DNA of 16,113 bases from assembly GCA_012963895.1 (NCBI GenBank), contig DTUW01000067.1:10294-26406 (forward strand), in the 5' to 3' direction. The stretch comes from Campylobacterales bacterium. Its GTDB lineage: Bacteria > Campylobacterota > Campylobacteria > Campylobacterales > Thiovulaceae. Below the pieces are notes generated by a model that saw nothing but the letters and a program-made list of their open reading frames with translations, was not told the origin of the DNA and made no database searches. Both the position numbers and the translations under genes were made by a program. Numbering within the stretch: the stretch's first letter is position 1; every line of letters starts with the position of its first letter. Shown here one piece after another: positions 1 through 8,286 of the stretch.

Positions 1-45
1 AAGTTTCCAATATAGATATTTCCAAAAAGTCTCTAATATCGAAAA

Positions 46-97
46 TTTACAAAAAACATGAAATAATTATCTAACCATATTACAATATAGGAACAGG
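46..97 (+). promoter_or_regulatory. metG upstream region: weak promoter candidate and clear ribosome binding site
   Basis: The first 99 bases are AT-rich, have stops in all frames and hold no gene I can recognise. TTTACA at 46-51 resembles a -35 box, but nothing 16-18 bases downstream is a good -10 (TATCTA at 68-73 is poor). TACAAT at 81-86 is a better -10 by sequence but lies too close to the start codon. The ribosome binding site is clear: AGGA at 89-92 sits seven bases before the TTG at 100, and this supports the TTG start of metG. The promoter itself may lie outside the window. Confidence 0.3.
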
Positions 98-99
98 CC

Positions 100-2001
100 T
101 TGTCTTGTAAAAAAGTATATATTACTACTCCAATCTACTATGTAAATGATTCGGCACATATTGGACATGCATATACAACCATCATAGCCGACACAATCGC
201 CAGATATTCGAAACTTCTGGGTTATGATACCTTTCTACTAACTGGAACAGATGAACACGGACAGAAGATAGAACAGAGTGCAAAGAAGAAGGGAAAAAGT
301 CCAAAAGAGTATGCTGATGAAATTAGCAAAACATTTAAAGATTTATGGGACGACTTTGGGATAGAGTATGACTACTTTATTAGAACAACAGACGACAAAC
401 ATAAACAAGGGGTGAAATTCGCTTTTCAAAAGATGTTTGAGAAGGGGGATATATATAAAGGGAAATACTCTGGTAACTATTGTGTTAGTTGTGAATCTTT
501 TTTCACTGATACCCAACTTATAGACGGTTCAGGCTGTCCAGATTGTGGAAAAGAGACCTCTATTATTGAAGAGGAGAGCTATTTTTTCAGATTGTCCAAA
601 TACCAAGATAGGCTATTGGAACATTATAAAAATAATCCAGACTTTATCCTACCAGCCTCTAAGAGAAACGAGGTGATAGCTTTTGTTGAGAGTGGATTAA
701 AAGACCTATCTATCACCCGAACCAGTTTCGATTGGGGGATAAAACTACCTGAAAATATGAACGAACCAAAACATGTGATGTATGTTTGGCTCGATGCTCT
801 TCTAAACTATCTCACTGCCTTAGGATATGGTGGAAATGGCGAAAAAATGGACTATTGGCCTGCAAAAATACATATTGTAGGAAAAGATATTCTTAGGTTT
901 CATGCTATCTATTGGCCTGCCTTTCTTATGAGCCTCGACCTCCCTCTACCTCATCACATAGGGGCTCACGGCTGGTGGACTCGCGATGGTCAAAAGATGA
1001 GTAAATCTATTGGTAATGTTGTAAAGCCCCGTGAAGTTGTTGAAGCCTATGGACTTGATACATTCCGCTACTTTCTATTAAGAGAAGTTCCATTTGGACA
1101 AGATGGAGATTTTTCCGAAAAAGCCCTAATCAATAGAATAAATGGGGATTTGGGGAATAGTCTTGGAAATCTTCTAAATCGAGTAATTGGAATGGGTGGA
1201 AAATATTTCAATTACAAATTTTCATCAGACCTATCCCTATTCCAAAATGAGTTGGAGAAGGTTGATGATATAGTCTCCAAGTTAGAAAGCTATATTTTTC
1301 AAATGCAGACCCATAGATATTTAGAAGAGATTTGGGAAATTCTCGCTATCGGAAATAGAACTATCCAAAGCTCTGAACCTTGGGTAAAGATAAAGAGTAA
1401 CCCCGATGAGGTTGAAGCCCTCTTAGTCTTTGTCTCCAATCTATTGGTTAGAGTCTCTATTCTTCTCTATCCTGTAATGCCTAATAGTTCGAAAAAGATG
1501 GCTGAGGCTTTGGGAATTGAAATATCACCCGAGAACTATGATAGATTTATTCGCAATAGAGAATTGCTAAACAGTTTCGAAATTACAAAAATCCCGGCTC
1601 TCTTTCCAAAAGTGGATAAGCCTAAGATGGGACAAGCTCCAAAGAGAGAAGAGAAAAGAGAGATAGCAGAAGAGGGGCTAATCACAATTGATAAGTTCTT
1701 TGAAGTCAAAATTAGAGTTGGTGAGATATTAGAAGTTGAAGAGATTCCAAAAAGTAAGAAATTATATAGATTACAAGTAAATCTAGGAGAGGAACGACCG
1801 AGACAGATAGTAGCAGGGATAAAAGAGTTTTACAAAAAAGAGGAGTTGCTCAATACTCTTGTTTGTGTAGTGGCCAATTTGAAACCTGCAAAACTTATGG
1901 GACATATTTCAGAGGGTATGCTACTTGCTGTTAGAGATAGTCAAGGCTTATCCCTAATTCGTCCTGAACATAGAAGAGAGGTAGGTAGTCCTATTAGTTA
2001 G
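100..2001 (+). CDS. metG: Methionyl-tRNA synthetase with C-terminal tRNA-binding domain
   Basis: Cytoplasmic class I enzyme that joins methionine to tRNA-Met, for initiation and elongation, using ATP. The protein has 633 residues. The Rossmann fold opens with the HIGH motif at residues 20-23 (SAHIGHAYT). A zinc knuckle follows with Cys128, Cys131, Cys146 and Cys149, and KMSKS lies at 299-303. An anticodon-binding helical domain comes next. From about residue 528 there is an EMAP/Trbp111-type OB fold, with the typical run ending KLMGHISEGMLLA, which in this family helps dimerisation and tRNA binding. The start is TTG at 100. It has a good AGGA ribosome site, and the conserved TTPIYYVN begins at residue 9, as expected. 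It is the first gene of a six-gene block, with pepN following after 16 bases. Family assignment is secure. Confidence 0.97.
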   Translation: MSCKKVYITTPIYYVNDSAHIGHAYTTIIADTIARYSKLLGYDTFLLTGTDEHGQKIEQSAKKKGKSPKEYADEISKTFKDLWDDFGIEYDYFIRTTDDKHKQGVKFAFQKMFEKGDIYKGKYSGNYCVSCESFFTDTQLIDGSGCPDCGKETSIIEEESYFFRLSKYQDRLLEHYKNNPDFILPASKRNEVIAFVESGLKDLSITRTSFDWGIKLPENMNEPKHVMYVWLDALLNYLTALGYGGNGEKMDYWPAKIHIVGKDILRFHAIYWPAFLMSLDLPLPHHIGAHGWWTRDGQKMSKSIGNVVKPREVVEAYGLDTFRYFLLREVPFGQDGDFSEKALINRINGDLGNSLGNLLNRVIGMGGKYFNYKFSSDLSLFQNELEKVDDIVSKLESYIFQMQTHRYLEEIWEILAIGNRTIQSSEPWVKIKSNPDEVEALLVFVSNLLVRVSILLYPVMPNSSKKMAEALGIEISPENYDRFIRNRELLNSFEITKIPALFPKVDKPKMGQAPKREEKREIAEEGLITIDKFFEVKIRVGEILEVEEIPKSKKLYRLQVNLGEERPRQIVAGIKEFYKKEELLNTLVCVVANLKPAKLMGHISEGMLLAVRDSQGLSLIRPEHRREVGSPIS

Positions 2002-2017
2002 AGAAGGAGAAGGGGAG

Positions 2018-4489
2018 TTGAGTAGAAAAAAGACCTATTTAAAAGATTATAAACCTCTAAATTTCGATTTAGAATCTATCTTTTTAGAGTTCCAATTAGA
2101 CAGAGAAAAAACAGAAGTTTTATCTAAGATGGAGTTTCGAAACTTTCAAGAAGAGGAACTAATCCTATATTGTGAAGATTTGGAATTGGGCGATATTCGA
2201 TTGAATGGAGAGAAGGTGGAATATGAGCAGGGAGAGGGATTTATCAAGTTTCAAAATCTTCCCCGCGAATTCTCTCTAACTATCTACTCAACTATATACC
2301 CTTCAAAAAATAGCCAATTAGAAGGATTGTATATATCGGGTGATATATTGGTAACTCATAACGAACCAGAAGGTTTCCGCAGAATTACCCCATTTCCCGA
2401 CCGCCCCGATGTAATGACCAAATTTACAACCAAATTGATAGCTGATAAAGAAGAGTTTCCTATCCTCCTCTCCAATGGAAATCCTATTTCTAGCGGTGAT
2501 TTGGACGATAAAAAACATTTTGCTATTTGGGAAGACCCTTTCAAAAAACCATCTTACCTCTTTGCAGTCGTGGCTGGAAAACTCGATTTACTTCAAGATA
2601 GATATACCACCTCATCAGGTAGAGAGATAGAGCTAAGAATATATACCGATGTGGGTAAGTCGCAACAGGCATTTTTTGCAATGGAATCTCTGAAAAATGC
2701 GATGAGGTGGGACGAAGAGAGATTTGGATTGGAATACGATTTAGATATTTACATGGTCGTAGCTGTCGATTCATTCAACATGGGAGCGATGGAGAACAAG
2801 GGATTGAATATCTTCAATTCAAGCTATCTCCTTGCCGATGAAGAGACGGCAACCGATAGCGACTACCTCGCAATAGAATCTGTAATAGCTCACGAATATT
2901 TTCACAACTGGACAGGTAATAGGGTAACTTGTCGCGATTGGTTTCAACTCTCTTTAAAAGAGGGATTGACGGTATTTAGAGACCAACTATTTTCAGCAGA
3001 CATGAGAGACCCAACTATTCAGAGAGTTCAAGATGTTGAGAGGTTGAGAAAATACCAATTTCCAGAAGATGCCTCCCCAAATGCCCACCCAGTCCAACCT
3101 AAGGAGTATTTAGAAATCAACAATTTCTATACTTGGACTGTCTATGAGAAAGGGGCGGAAGTTATTCGAATGATTCATACAGTTCTAGGAGAGGAGCCAT
3201 TCCAGAAAGGTATGAAGCTCTATTTTGAGAGACACGACGGACAAGCTGTAACTATTGAAGATTTCCTAAAAGCTATGGCTGATGCAAACGGAATAGACCT
3301 ATCCAAATTCTCTCTATGGTTTCATGAAGTCGGAACACCTCATCTAAAAATTAGGGAACACTTTTCAGAAGGTCTCTACTCTTTGAAGATTGAGAAAGAT
3401 AAAGAGGCTGAAACCCCTTTACAATTTACTCTATACAATAGAAATGGAACGGTTATAGATAGTTTTGGAATTCTCTTTTCCAATAGCTTCAATTTGGAGA
3501 TAAAAACTATCTCTAAACCTATATTGTCTCTAAATCAGAACTTTTCAGCCCCAATAAAACATAACTATATCCCTTCTCTTGAAGATACTATATTTTTAGT
3601 TCAGAATGATATTGACCTATTCAATAGATATGAGGCGGTGCAGTCTATCTATATGGAATCTATCCTAACAGGAGAGTTTGAGAGTAGTTTAAAGGTCTTT
3701 GATATTGTTCTCCGTTCCGATGTCAATGACTATCTAAAATCCTATATGTTGAAATTACCAGAGATAGCTACGGTCTTTGATAAATTCAAGGAAAATATTC
3801 CAATCAAGGAGATTTATAGTAAAGTTGAAGAGCTGAGAGACAAAATAGGAGAGGTCTTTGAAGATGACCTATTGGAACTATTTGAAAGTCGCAGAGGAAC
3901 AGAGAGATTAGATTTATCTATTGAAGCTATGGGAAAAAGAGCATTGAAAAATAGAGTTCTCTATTACCTAAATTCCAAAGAGTTGGGAGAATTCGATTAC
4001 AACGATGCTAAGACTATGACAGAGAAACTACAAGCTCTAAGAATAGCGAGAAGTGAAAAGCTATTTGAGGATTTCCTATCTAAATATAGAGATAATCAGA
4101 AAATGGTAATTGAATATTTCAAAATAGTAGCAGAAGATATTAGAGAAAATCCGGTTCTCAAAATTGAGGAGTTGCTAAAATCTCCTATGTTTGACTACAA
4201 AATCCCAAATCTCGTTAGGGGTCTGCTAGGTAGTTTTGGGAGAAACTATCTATATCTATTTACCAAATCTGGTATAGAACTTTTTGTTAGAGAGTTGCAG
4301 AAGATAGATAGTATCAATCCCCATGTCGCTTCTCGTCTTTGTGAGACATTCAATCTATATCCTAAATTGCAACATGAAACTAAACATCTTGTGCAAACAA
4401 AATTAGAAGGGTTCTATAAGAGCAGTGAAATATCTAAACATAGTTTTGAGATTTTGAGTAAGGTATTTGGAGAAATTGAAAAAGATTAG
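2018..4489 (+). CDS. pepN: Aminopeptidase N (M1 family, E. coli PepN type)
   Basis: Zinc metallopeptidase that removes N-terminal residues from peptides in the cytoplasm, in late protein breakdown and peptide use. The protein has 823 residues, against about 870 in E. coli. Exopeptidase motif GAMEN is at 256-260. The zinc site is HEYFH at 292-296 with the third ligand Glu315, and the transition-state Tyr is Tyr376. All of these are five residues earlier than in E. coli PepN, so the catalytic half is collinear. The shortening is in the C-terminal half, after the catalytic domain. The start is TTG at 2018, preceded by AAGGAG at 2004-2009 and a second purine-rich stretch, and the protein begins at the right place relative to family members. 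No signal peptide is visible. The last 23 bases overlap the next gene, which suggests translational coupling. Confidence 0.96.
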   Translation: MSRKKTYLKDYKPLNFDLESIFLEFQLDREKTEVLSKMEFRNFQEEELILYCEDLELGDIRLNGEKVEYEQGEGFIKFQNLPREFSLTIYSTIYPSKNSQLEGLYISGDILVTHNEPEGFRRITPFPDRPDVMTKFTTKLIADKEEFPILLSNGNPISSGDLDDKKHFAIWEDPFKKPSYLFAVVAGKLDLLQDRYTTSSGREIELRIYTDVGKSQQAFFAMESLKNAMRWDEERFGLEYDLDIYMVVAVDSFNMGAMENKGLNIFNSSYLLADEETATDSDYLAIESVIAHEYFHNWTGNRVTCRDWFQLSLKEGLTVFRDQLFSADMRDPTIQRVQDVERLRKYQFPEDASPNAHPVQPKEYLEINNFYTWTVYEKGAEVIRMIHTVLGEEPFQKGMKLYFERHDGQAVTIEDFLKAMADANGIDLSKFSLWFHEVGTPHLKIREHFSEGLYSLKIEKDKEAETPLQFTLYNRNGTVIDSFGILFSNSFNLEIKTISKPILSLNQNFSAPIKHNYIPSLEDTIFLVQNDIDLFNRYEAVQSIYMESILTGEFESSLKVFDIVLRSDVNDYLKSYMLKLPEIATVFDKFKENIPIKEIYSKVEELRDKIGEVFEDDLLELFESRRGTERLDLSIEAMGKRALKNRVLYYLNSKELGEFDYNDAKTMTEKLQALRIARSEKLFEDFLSKYRDNQKMVIEYFKIVAEDIRENPVLKIEELLKSPMFDYKIPNLVRGLLGSFGRNYLYLFTKSGIELFVRELQKIDSINPHVASRLCETFNLYPKLQHETKHLVQTKLEGFYKSSEISKHSFEILSKVFGEIEKD

Positions 4490-5123
4490 TTTTCTCCTCT
4501 TTTTCCCTATCTTTCTCCAAAGTCAGACCGACTTTATAGATATGGTTCAATCTATTACCAGAGAGATTGAGCAACCTAAAAGAGGTTTGGGAAAGGCTAT
4601 TCCTGCGGTAAATCCTTTTATTTCAATAGATAAAAAACTTCAAAGGAATACCCCTAAACCTCCTGCTAATGTAGGGTGCCACCCCTTCAATATCCAAACA
4701 GCATCTGTATCAGATTTCACTCAAATAGATGGAATTGATAGATTTCTGGCAAAAAATATAGTTACCTATCGCAATAGATATGGATTCCGTTCAGTTGATG
4801 AACTTCGCAAAGTATGGGGGATAGATGACCTCCTATTTACAAAAATAGCTAACTATATTCTAAATAGCCAAGAGTGTTTAAAAGAGAAAAAAAAGAGGGT
4901 GAAAAAGAGAAAGAAGAGATTTGGAAGAACTCTCAGATTGGAGGCGATACTCAACGATAGGGTAAAAATATCTAATCGATGGTATAAAAAAGGGGATAGA
5001 GTAGGGAGGTATATAGTCCAAAATATAGATTTAGATTCCGTCCAACTCTCCAATAGATACTCTAAGAAGGTCTTGAAATTCTCCACCTCATCGAAACGGC
5101 ATATCTCAATAGAGATTAGATAA
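4467..5123 (+). CDS. Secreted ComEA-like helix-hairpin-helix protein with GspB/PilP-like C-terminal domain
   Basis: Predicted exported protein of 218 residues. An N-terminal signal sequence (KK, then SFLLFFPIFL, residues 7-16) is followed by a polar spacer. Residues 74-132 form two helix-hairpin-helix motifs of the ComEA type: FNIQTAS, then QIDGIDRFLAKNIVTYR, then a second GID hairpin. A very basic stretch (138-157, mostly K and R) leads to a small domain at 158-206 (AILNDRVKISNRWYKKGDRV, then a V-L pattern). That domain resembles the beta domains of GspB, GspC and PilP; this is my inference from the pattern. ComEA-type proteins bind incoming DNA outside the inner membrane, and Campylobacter Cj0011c is a short example needed for natural transformation. 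The start is uncertain: TTG at 4467 (23-base overlap with pepN) or TTG at 4476, both leaving a signal peptide. Role in DNA uptake is plausible but unproven. Confidence 0.75.
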   Translation: MEKLKKISFLLFFPIFLQSQTDFIDMVQSITREIEQPKRGLGKAIPAVNPFISIDKKLQRNTPKPPANVGCHPFNIQTASVSDFTQIDGIDRFLAKNIVTYRNRYGFRSVDELRKVWGIDDLLFTKIANYILNSQECLKEKKKRVKKRKKRFGRTLRLEAILNDRVKISNRWYKKGDRVGRYIVQNIDLDSVQLSNRYSKKVLKFSTSSKRHISIEIR

Positions 5124-5153
5124 TATATTTCCAAATTTTTACAAAGGATTACT

Positions 5154-6248
5154 ATGTTTATTCAGAGAAGGCTATACCACCTATCTCACATAGATTTAGA
5201 TGGGTATAGTTGCCAACTACTCACTAGCTATATTTTCCAGAACCGAAAATTCTACAATGCCAACTATGGTAAAGAGGTTCTATTTAGGATAGATGAAATA
5301 TTTGAAGATATTGAGAAGTTGGAAAGAGGGGAAAAGGTATTTCTGCTAATCACAGATTTGAATCTCACAATAAAAGAGGCGGAATATATAGATAGCAAAG
5401 TGAAACAATCTCCATACAATATCCACCTCCAACTACTCGACCACCATATTACAGGAGCAGAGGTAGCCGAAGAGTTTTCATGGTATTACATGAATACCGA
5501 TAAATCTGCTACTAAGATAACTTTCGAATTTATTCAAAAAAATTTTCCCTTTCCAAAAGAGAGCGACAAAATAGCTAAGTTTGTAGAGGCAGTCAATGCT
5601 TTTGATATTTGGTTGCAAGATAGCGAACACTTTGAATATGGAAAGGTGATGATGAGGTTGATTGGTTCGGCAAGAGAACTTGCCCGGACTATGTTTGCAG
5701 AAGAGGATACATATTACAAATTGGAATTACTAAAAGGGGCAATGGAGATATACAACGATGAGAGCATAGAGAAAAAACATATCTATTTAGATGACCAAAT
5801 TCACTATTTGAAAAAACGATTTTTTAGAGGTAATAGAGAAGATGATACGATAGATAATCTGATGACAAACTATATTGTAGAACTCTTAGAGAAGAGAAAA
5901 GAGGAATTGACAATCAGATATAAAGGATATAAAGGAGTGCTAACCTACATGATAGGTAGTATCTCAGTTATTGGAAATGCTTTCCTAACTCGCAATAGTG
6001 ATTACTGCTTCTTCTTAGATGTCTCCAACAAGGGTAATATTAGTTTAAGGGCTAATGGTGATGTAGATGTAGCGGTAATTGCTCAGGAGATAGGAAATGG
6101 AGGGGGTCATTCCAATGCGAGTGGAGGACGAGTCAAGGGAATGAGAGAGTTTTACAGATATGGAGATGTAAAGAAATTTATTGAAAACCTTCTAATTGAA
6201 AAAGAATATACCACAGACCTATTATTACCTCAATCGGAGAGTAATTAG
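5154..6248 (+). CDS. DHH/DHHA1 family phosphoesterase, NrnB-like
   Basis: Predicted cytoplasmic, metal-dependent phosphoesterase of 364 residues. Members of this group (NrnB/COG2404 and relatives) degrade short RNA oligomers or cleave cyclic or linear nucleotides, and which of these applies here cannot be read from sequence. Motifs in order: SHIDLDG with His12, Asp14 and Asp16; a metal-site Asp68 in ITDLNLT; the name-giving DHH at 96-98; and the DHHA1 signature GGGHSNASGG with GGGH at 316-319. The complete set of metal ligands suggests an active enzyme. The start is ATG at 5154, with AAAGGA about five bases upstream. It lies 30 bases after the helix-hairpin-helix gene and its TAG directly abuts the ATG of plsY. 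The lack of a PAP-phosphatase assignment by eye means NrnA-like function is not excluded. Confidence 0.85.
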   Translation: MFIQRRLYHLSHIDLDGYSCQLLTSYIFQNRKFYNANYGKEVLFRIDEIFEDIEKLERGEKVFLLITDLNLTIKEAEYIDSKVKQSPYNIHLQLLDHHITGAEVAEEFSWYYMNTDKSATKITFEFIQKNFPFPKESDKIAKFVEAVNAFDIWLQDSEHFEYGKVMMRLIGSARELARTMFAEEDTYYKLELLKGAMEIYNDESIEKKHIYLDDQIHYLKKRFFRGNREDDTIDNLMTNYIVELLEKRKEELTIRYKGYKGVLTYMIGSISVIGNAFLTRNSDYCFFLDVSNKGNISLRANGDVDVAVIAQEIGNGGGHSNASGGRVKGMREFYRYGDVKKFIENLLIEKEYTTDLLLPQSESN

Positions 6249-6863
6249 ATGGAGAATCTAGCTCAAATCAATCTCACTCTATACCTTACAACCTACCTCA
6301 TCGCCTCAATCCCTTTCGGTTGGATATTGGCTAAGATATTTGCAGGGGTAGATATTAAGAATAGCGGTAGCGGAAATATAGGGGCTACCAATGTGTTAAG
6401 GGTTGTGAAGGAGAAAAATCCAGAACTGGCTAAGAAACTATCAATTATCACAATCCTATTAGATGCTTCAAAAGGGGCTATTATGATATTTGTAGGTAAA
6501 TATCTTGGAGTTCCTGAGGCTACCCTATGGGCGATAGCAGTTCTTGCTGTTATGGGACATGTCTTTTCAATCTTTCTGATGTTTGAAGGGGGGAAAGGGG
6601 TAGCAACAGGTTTCGGGGTTTCTCTTGTAATGTTGCCCCTTGAAGCTCTCTTAGCATTCGTTACTTGGTTTATTGTTGGAAAGATTTTCAAAGTCTCATC
6701 TATCTCATCTCTAACGGCTCTACTGGTTCTCTTTGGAAGTAGTTTCTATATCTCTCCCGATATTACCCATGTTCCAATCGGGCTTATCACCTTTTTCATT
6801 TTCTATAAACATGTTCCAAATATAGAGAGACTGATTAGAGGTGAAGAGAGAAAAGTAATTTAG
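6249..6863 (+). CDS. plsY: Acyl-phosphate:glycerol-3-phosphate acyltransferase PlsY
   Basis: Inner-membrane enzyme that transfers the acyl group from acyl phosphate to glycerol-3-phosphate, giving lysophosphatidic acid, the first committed step of phospholipid synthesis together with PlsX (not in this window). The protein has 204 residues, normal for the family. All three loop motifs are present: motif 1 with SGSGNIGATN at 39-48 and Arg51, motif 2 GHVFSIFLMFEGGKGVAT at 103-120, and motif 3 KHVPNIERL at 187-195. Several hydrophobic segments fit the usual multi-span topology. In motif 1 the usual Arg after DI is Lys (DIKNS), a mild change. ATG at 6249 follows the previous stop with no gap, and GGAGA at 6236-6240 inside the upstream gene supplies the ribosome site, so coupling is likely. 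Confidence 0.96.
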   Translation: MENLAQINLTLYLTTYLIASIPFGWILAKIFAGVDIKNSGSGNIGATNVLRVVKEKNPELAKKLSIITILLDASKGAIMIFVGKYLGVPEATLWAIAVLAVMGHVFSIFLMFEGGKGVATGFGVSLVMLPLEALLAFVTWFIVGKIFKVSSISSLTALLVLFGSSFYISPDITHVPIGLITFFIFYKHVPNIERLIRGEERKVI

Positions 6864-6874
6864 AAGGAGTCAAA

Positions 6875-8221
6875 ATGGTTATTACAAGGTTTGCACCAAG
6901 TCCAACGGGTTACCTCCATATTGGAGGGTTGAGGACAGCCCTATTCAACTACCTTTGGGCTAAGAGAAACGGCGGAAAATTTCTATTGAGGATAGAGGAT
7001 ACCGATAGAAGTCGTCATAATGAAGAGGCTGTTAAGGCTATATTAGAGGCTTTCGAGTGGGTAGGTTTAGAGAGTGATGATGAGGTTGTCTATCAATCTC
7101 AACGACATGAGATATATAGAAAATATATAGACCAACTTTTAGAAGAGGGGAAAGCATATAGATGCTACATGACAAAAGAGGAATTGGATAAGTTACGAGA
7201 GGAGCAGATAGCGAGAAAAGAGAGACCTAGATACGATGGACGATATAGAGATTTTCAAGGAACTCCGCCAGAAGGGATTGAGCCAGTAATTAGAATCAAA
7301 GCCCCATTAGATGGCACTATTGTAGTTGATGACAAGATAAAGGGAAAGATAGAATTTAGAGTTCAAGATACATTAGACGACTTTATTATTGCTCGGGCTG
7401 ATGGTTCTCCTACCTACAATTTTGTAGTGGCTATCGATGATGCTCTAATGGGAGTTACCGATGTTATTCGGGGCGATGACCACCTTTCCAACACTCCTAA
7501 ACAGATAGTGATATATCAAGCCTTAGGGTTCGATATTCCAAACTTCTACCATGTCCCTATGATTCACAACGAAAAGGGTAAAAAACTATCTAAACGGGAC
7601 GGGGCAACCGATGTAATGGAATACAAGAGAGAGGGATACCTACCGGAGGCACTCCTAAATTTCCTTGTTAGATTAGGTTGGAGTTATGGAGATAAGGAGC
7701 TATTTTCCTTAGATGAAATGATAAAGCTTTTCGACCCAAAAGAGATAAATAAATCAGCTTCTATCTACAATATCGAAAAGTTGAATTGGATAAATCGAGA
7801 ATATATCAACCAGAAAAGTAGTGAAGAGTTGGCACAACTTCTAAATATCTCTCCTACCCCTGTAATAGAGTTGGTAAAAAATAGATGTTCCACTCTGGTT
7901 CAACTGGAACAAGAGGTAAAAAAGATAGTTGAGAGACCTACTCAATACGATAGCAAATCCCTAAAAAAACATTTCAAAGAGCTAAATCGAGAACTGCTAA
8001 AAGAGTTCTTAGAGAAGATACAAAATAGCAATATCTCTTGTGAAGATGCTCTATCTTCTATCTTAGAGAGTCGCGGAGTTGGAATGGCGAAACTGGCTCA
8101 ACCAATTCGAATTGCCTTAGTTGGAGTTGCCCAAAGTCCATCGGTTGTAGATATCATGAAAATTCTTGGAAAAGATGAGGTGGTATTTAGAATAGAAAAA
8201 CTATTAGCAGAAGTTCAGTAG
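6875..8221 (+). CDS. gltX: Glutamyl-tRNA synthetase, GluRS1-type
   Basis: Class I cytoplasmic synthetase that charges tRNA-Glu. The protein has 448 residues, slightly short of the usual 460-470. It begins with TRFAPSPTGYLHIGG, with the HIGH-equivalent HIGG at 15-18, and carries the KMSKS-equivalent KLSKR at 237-241, followed by the usual DGATDVMEY run. The wording of the N terminus and of RGDDHLSNTPKQIV matches the Helicobacter GluRS1 type. The second, tRNA-Gln-directed type starts differently (FAPSPTGDMHIGN). From that I infer a canonical tRNA-Glu enzyme and a second gltX elsewhere, with Gln-tRNA made through GatCAB. ATG at 6875 has AAGGAG at 6864-6869. It is the last gene of the + strand block, and twin hairpins follow its stop. 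Confidence 0.96.
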   Translation: MVITRFAPSPTGYLHIGGLRTALFNYLWAKRNGGKFLLRIEDTDRSRHNEEAVKAILEAFEWVGLESDDEVVYQSQRHEIYRKYIDQLLEEGKAYRCYMTKEELDKLREEQIARKERPRYDGRYRDFQGTPPEGIEPVIRIKAPLDGTIVVDDKIKGKIEFRVQDTLDDFIIARADGSPTYNFVVAIDDALMGVTDVIRGDDHLSNTPKQIVIYQALGFDIPNFYHVPMIHNEKGKKLSKRDGATDVMEYKREGYLPEALLNFLVRLGWSYGDKELFSLDEMIKLFDPKEINKSASIYNIEKLNWINREYINQKSSEELAQLLNISPTPVIELVKNRCSTLVQLEQEVKKIVERPTQYDSKSLKKHFKELNRELLKEFLEKIQNSNISCEDALSSILESRGVGMAKLAQPIRIALVGVAQSPSVVDIMKILGKDEVVFRIEKLLAEVQ

Positions 8222-8225
8222 GAAC

Positions 8226-8258
8226 GGGGGCATTTGCCCCCCAAAAACAAAAAAAATA
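8226..8258. terminator. GC-rich hairpin with adjacent A-rich tract, between convergent gltX and glnA
   Basis: GGGGGC at 8226-8231 pairs with GCCCCC at 8236-8241 across an ATTT loop, starting only five bases after the gltX stop. It is followed by an A-rich tract at 8243-8258. Read on the + strand this hairpin therefore lacks a U tract. On the - strand the tract is U-rich but comes before this hairpin. It is probably a stop or RNA-stabilising structure for the gltX transcript, but not a textbook intrinsic terminator. Confidence 0.6.
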
Positions 8259-8265
8259 GGAGAAC

Positions 8266-8280
8266 GGGGGAAATCCCCCC
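8266..8280 (-). terminator. Second GC-rich hairpin, likely terminator of glnA
   Basis: GGGGG at 8266-8270 pairs with CCCCC at 8275-8279 across an AAAT loop, six bases past the glnA stop in the glnA direction. On the - strand it is followed, after a seven-base GTTCTCC spacer, by the U-rich complement of 8243-8258. This makes it a plausible intrinsic terminator for glnA, although the spacer is longer than usual. Both hairpins follow the same GAAC lead-in, so the pair looks like a local duplication. Confidence 0.6.
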
Positions 8281-8286
8281 AAAGAG

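Noticed and set aside
2318..2774. - strand open frames opposite pepN
   Set aside because: They fall opposite conserved PepN sequence and have no supporting signal.
4853..5134. 93-codon open frame on the - strand opposite the helix-hairpin-helix gene
   Set aside because: Its Phe/Leu-rich product is what the antisense of the Lys/Arg-rich linker would give, and there is no ribosome site or independent context.
6293..6691. 132-codon open frame on the - strand within plsY
   Set aside because: It lies wholly opposite plsY, whose motifs are complete. The antisense translation shows no family features.
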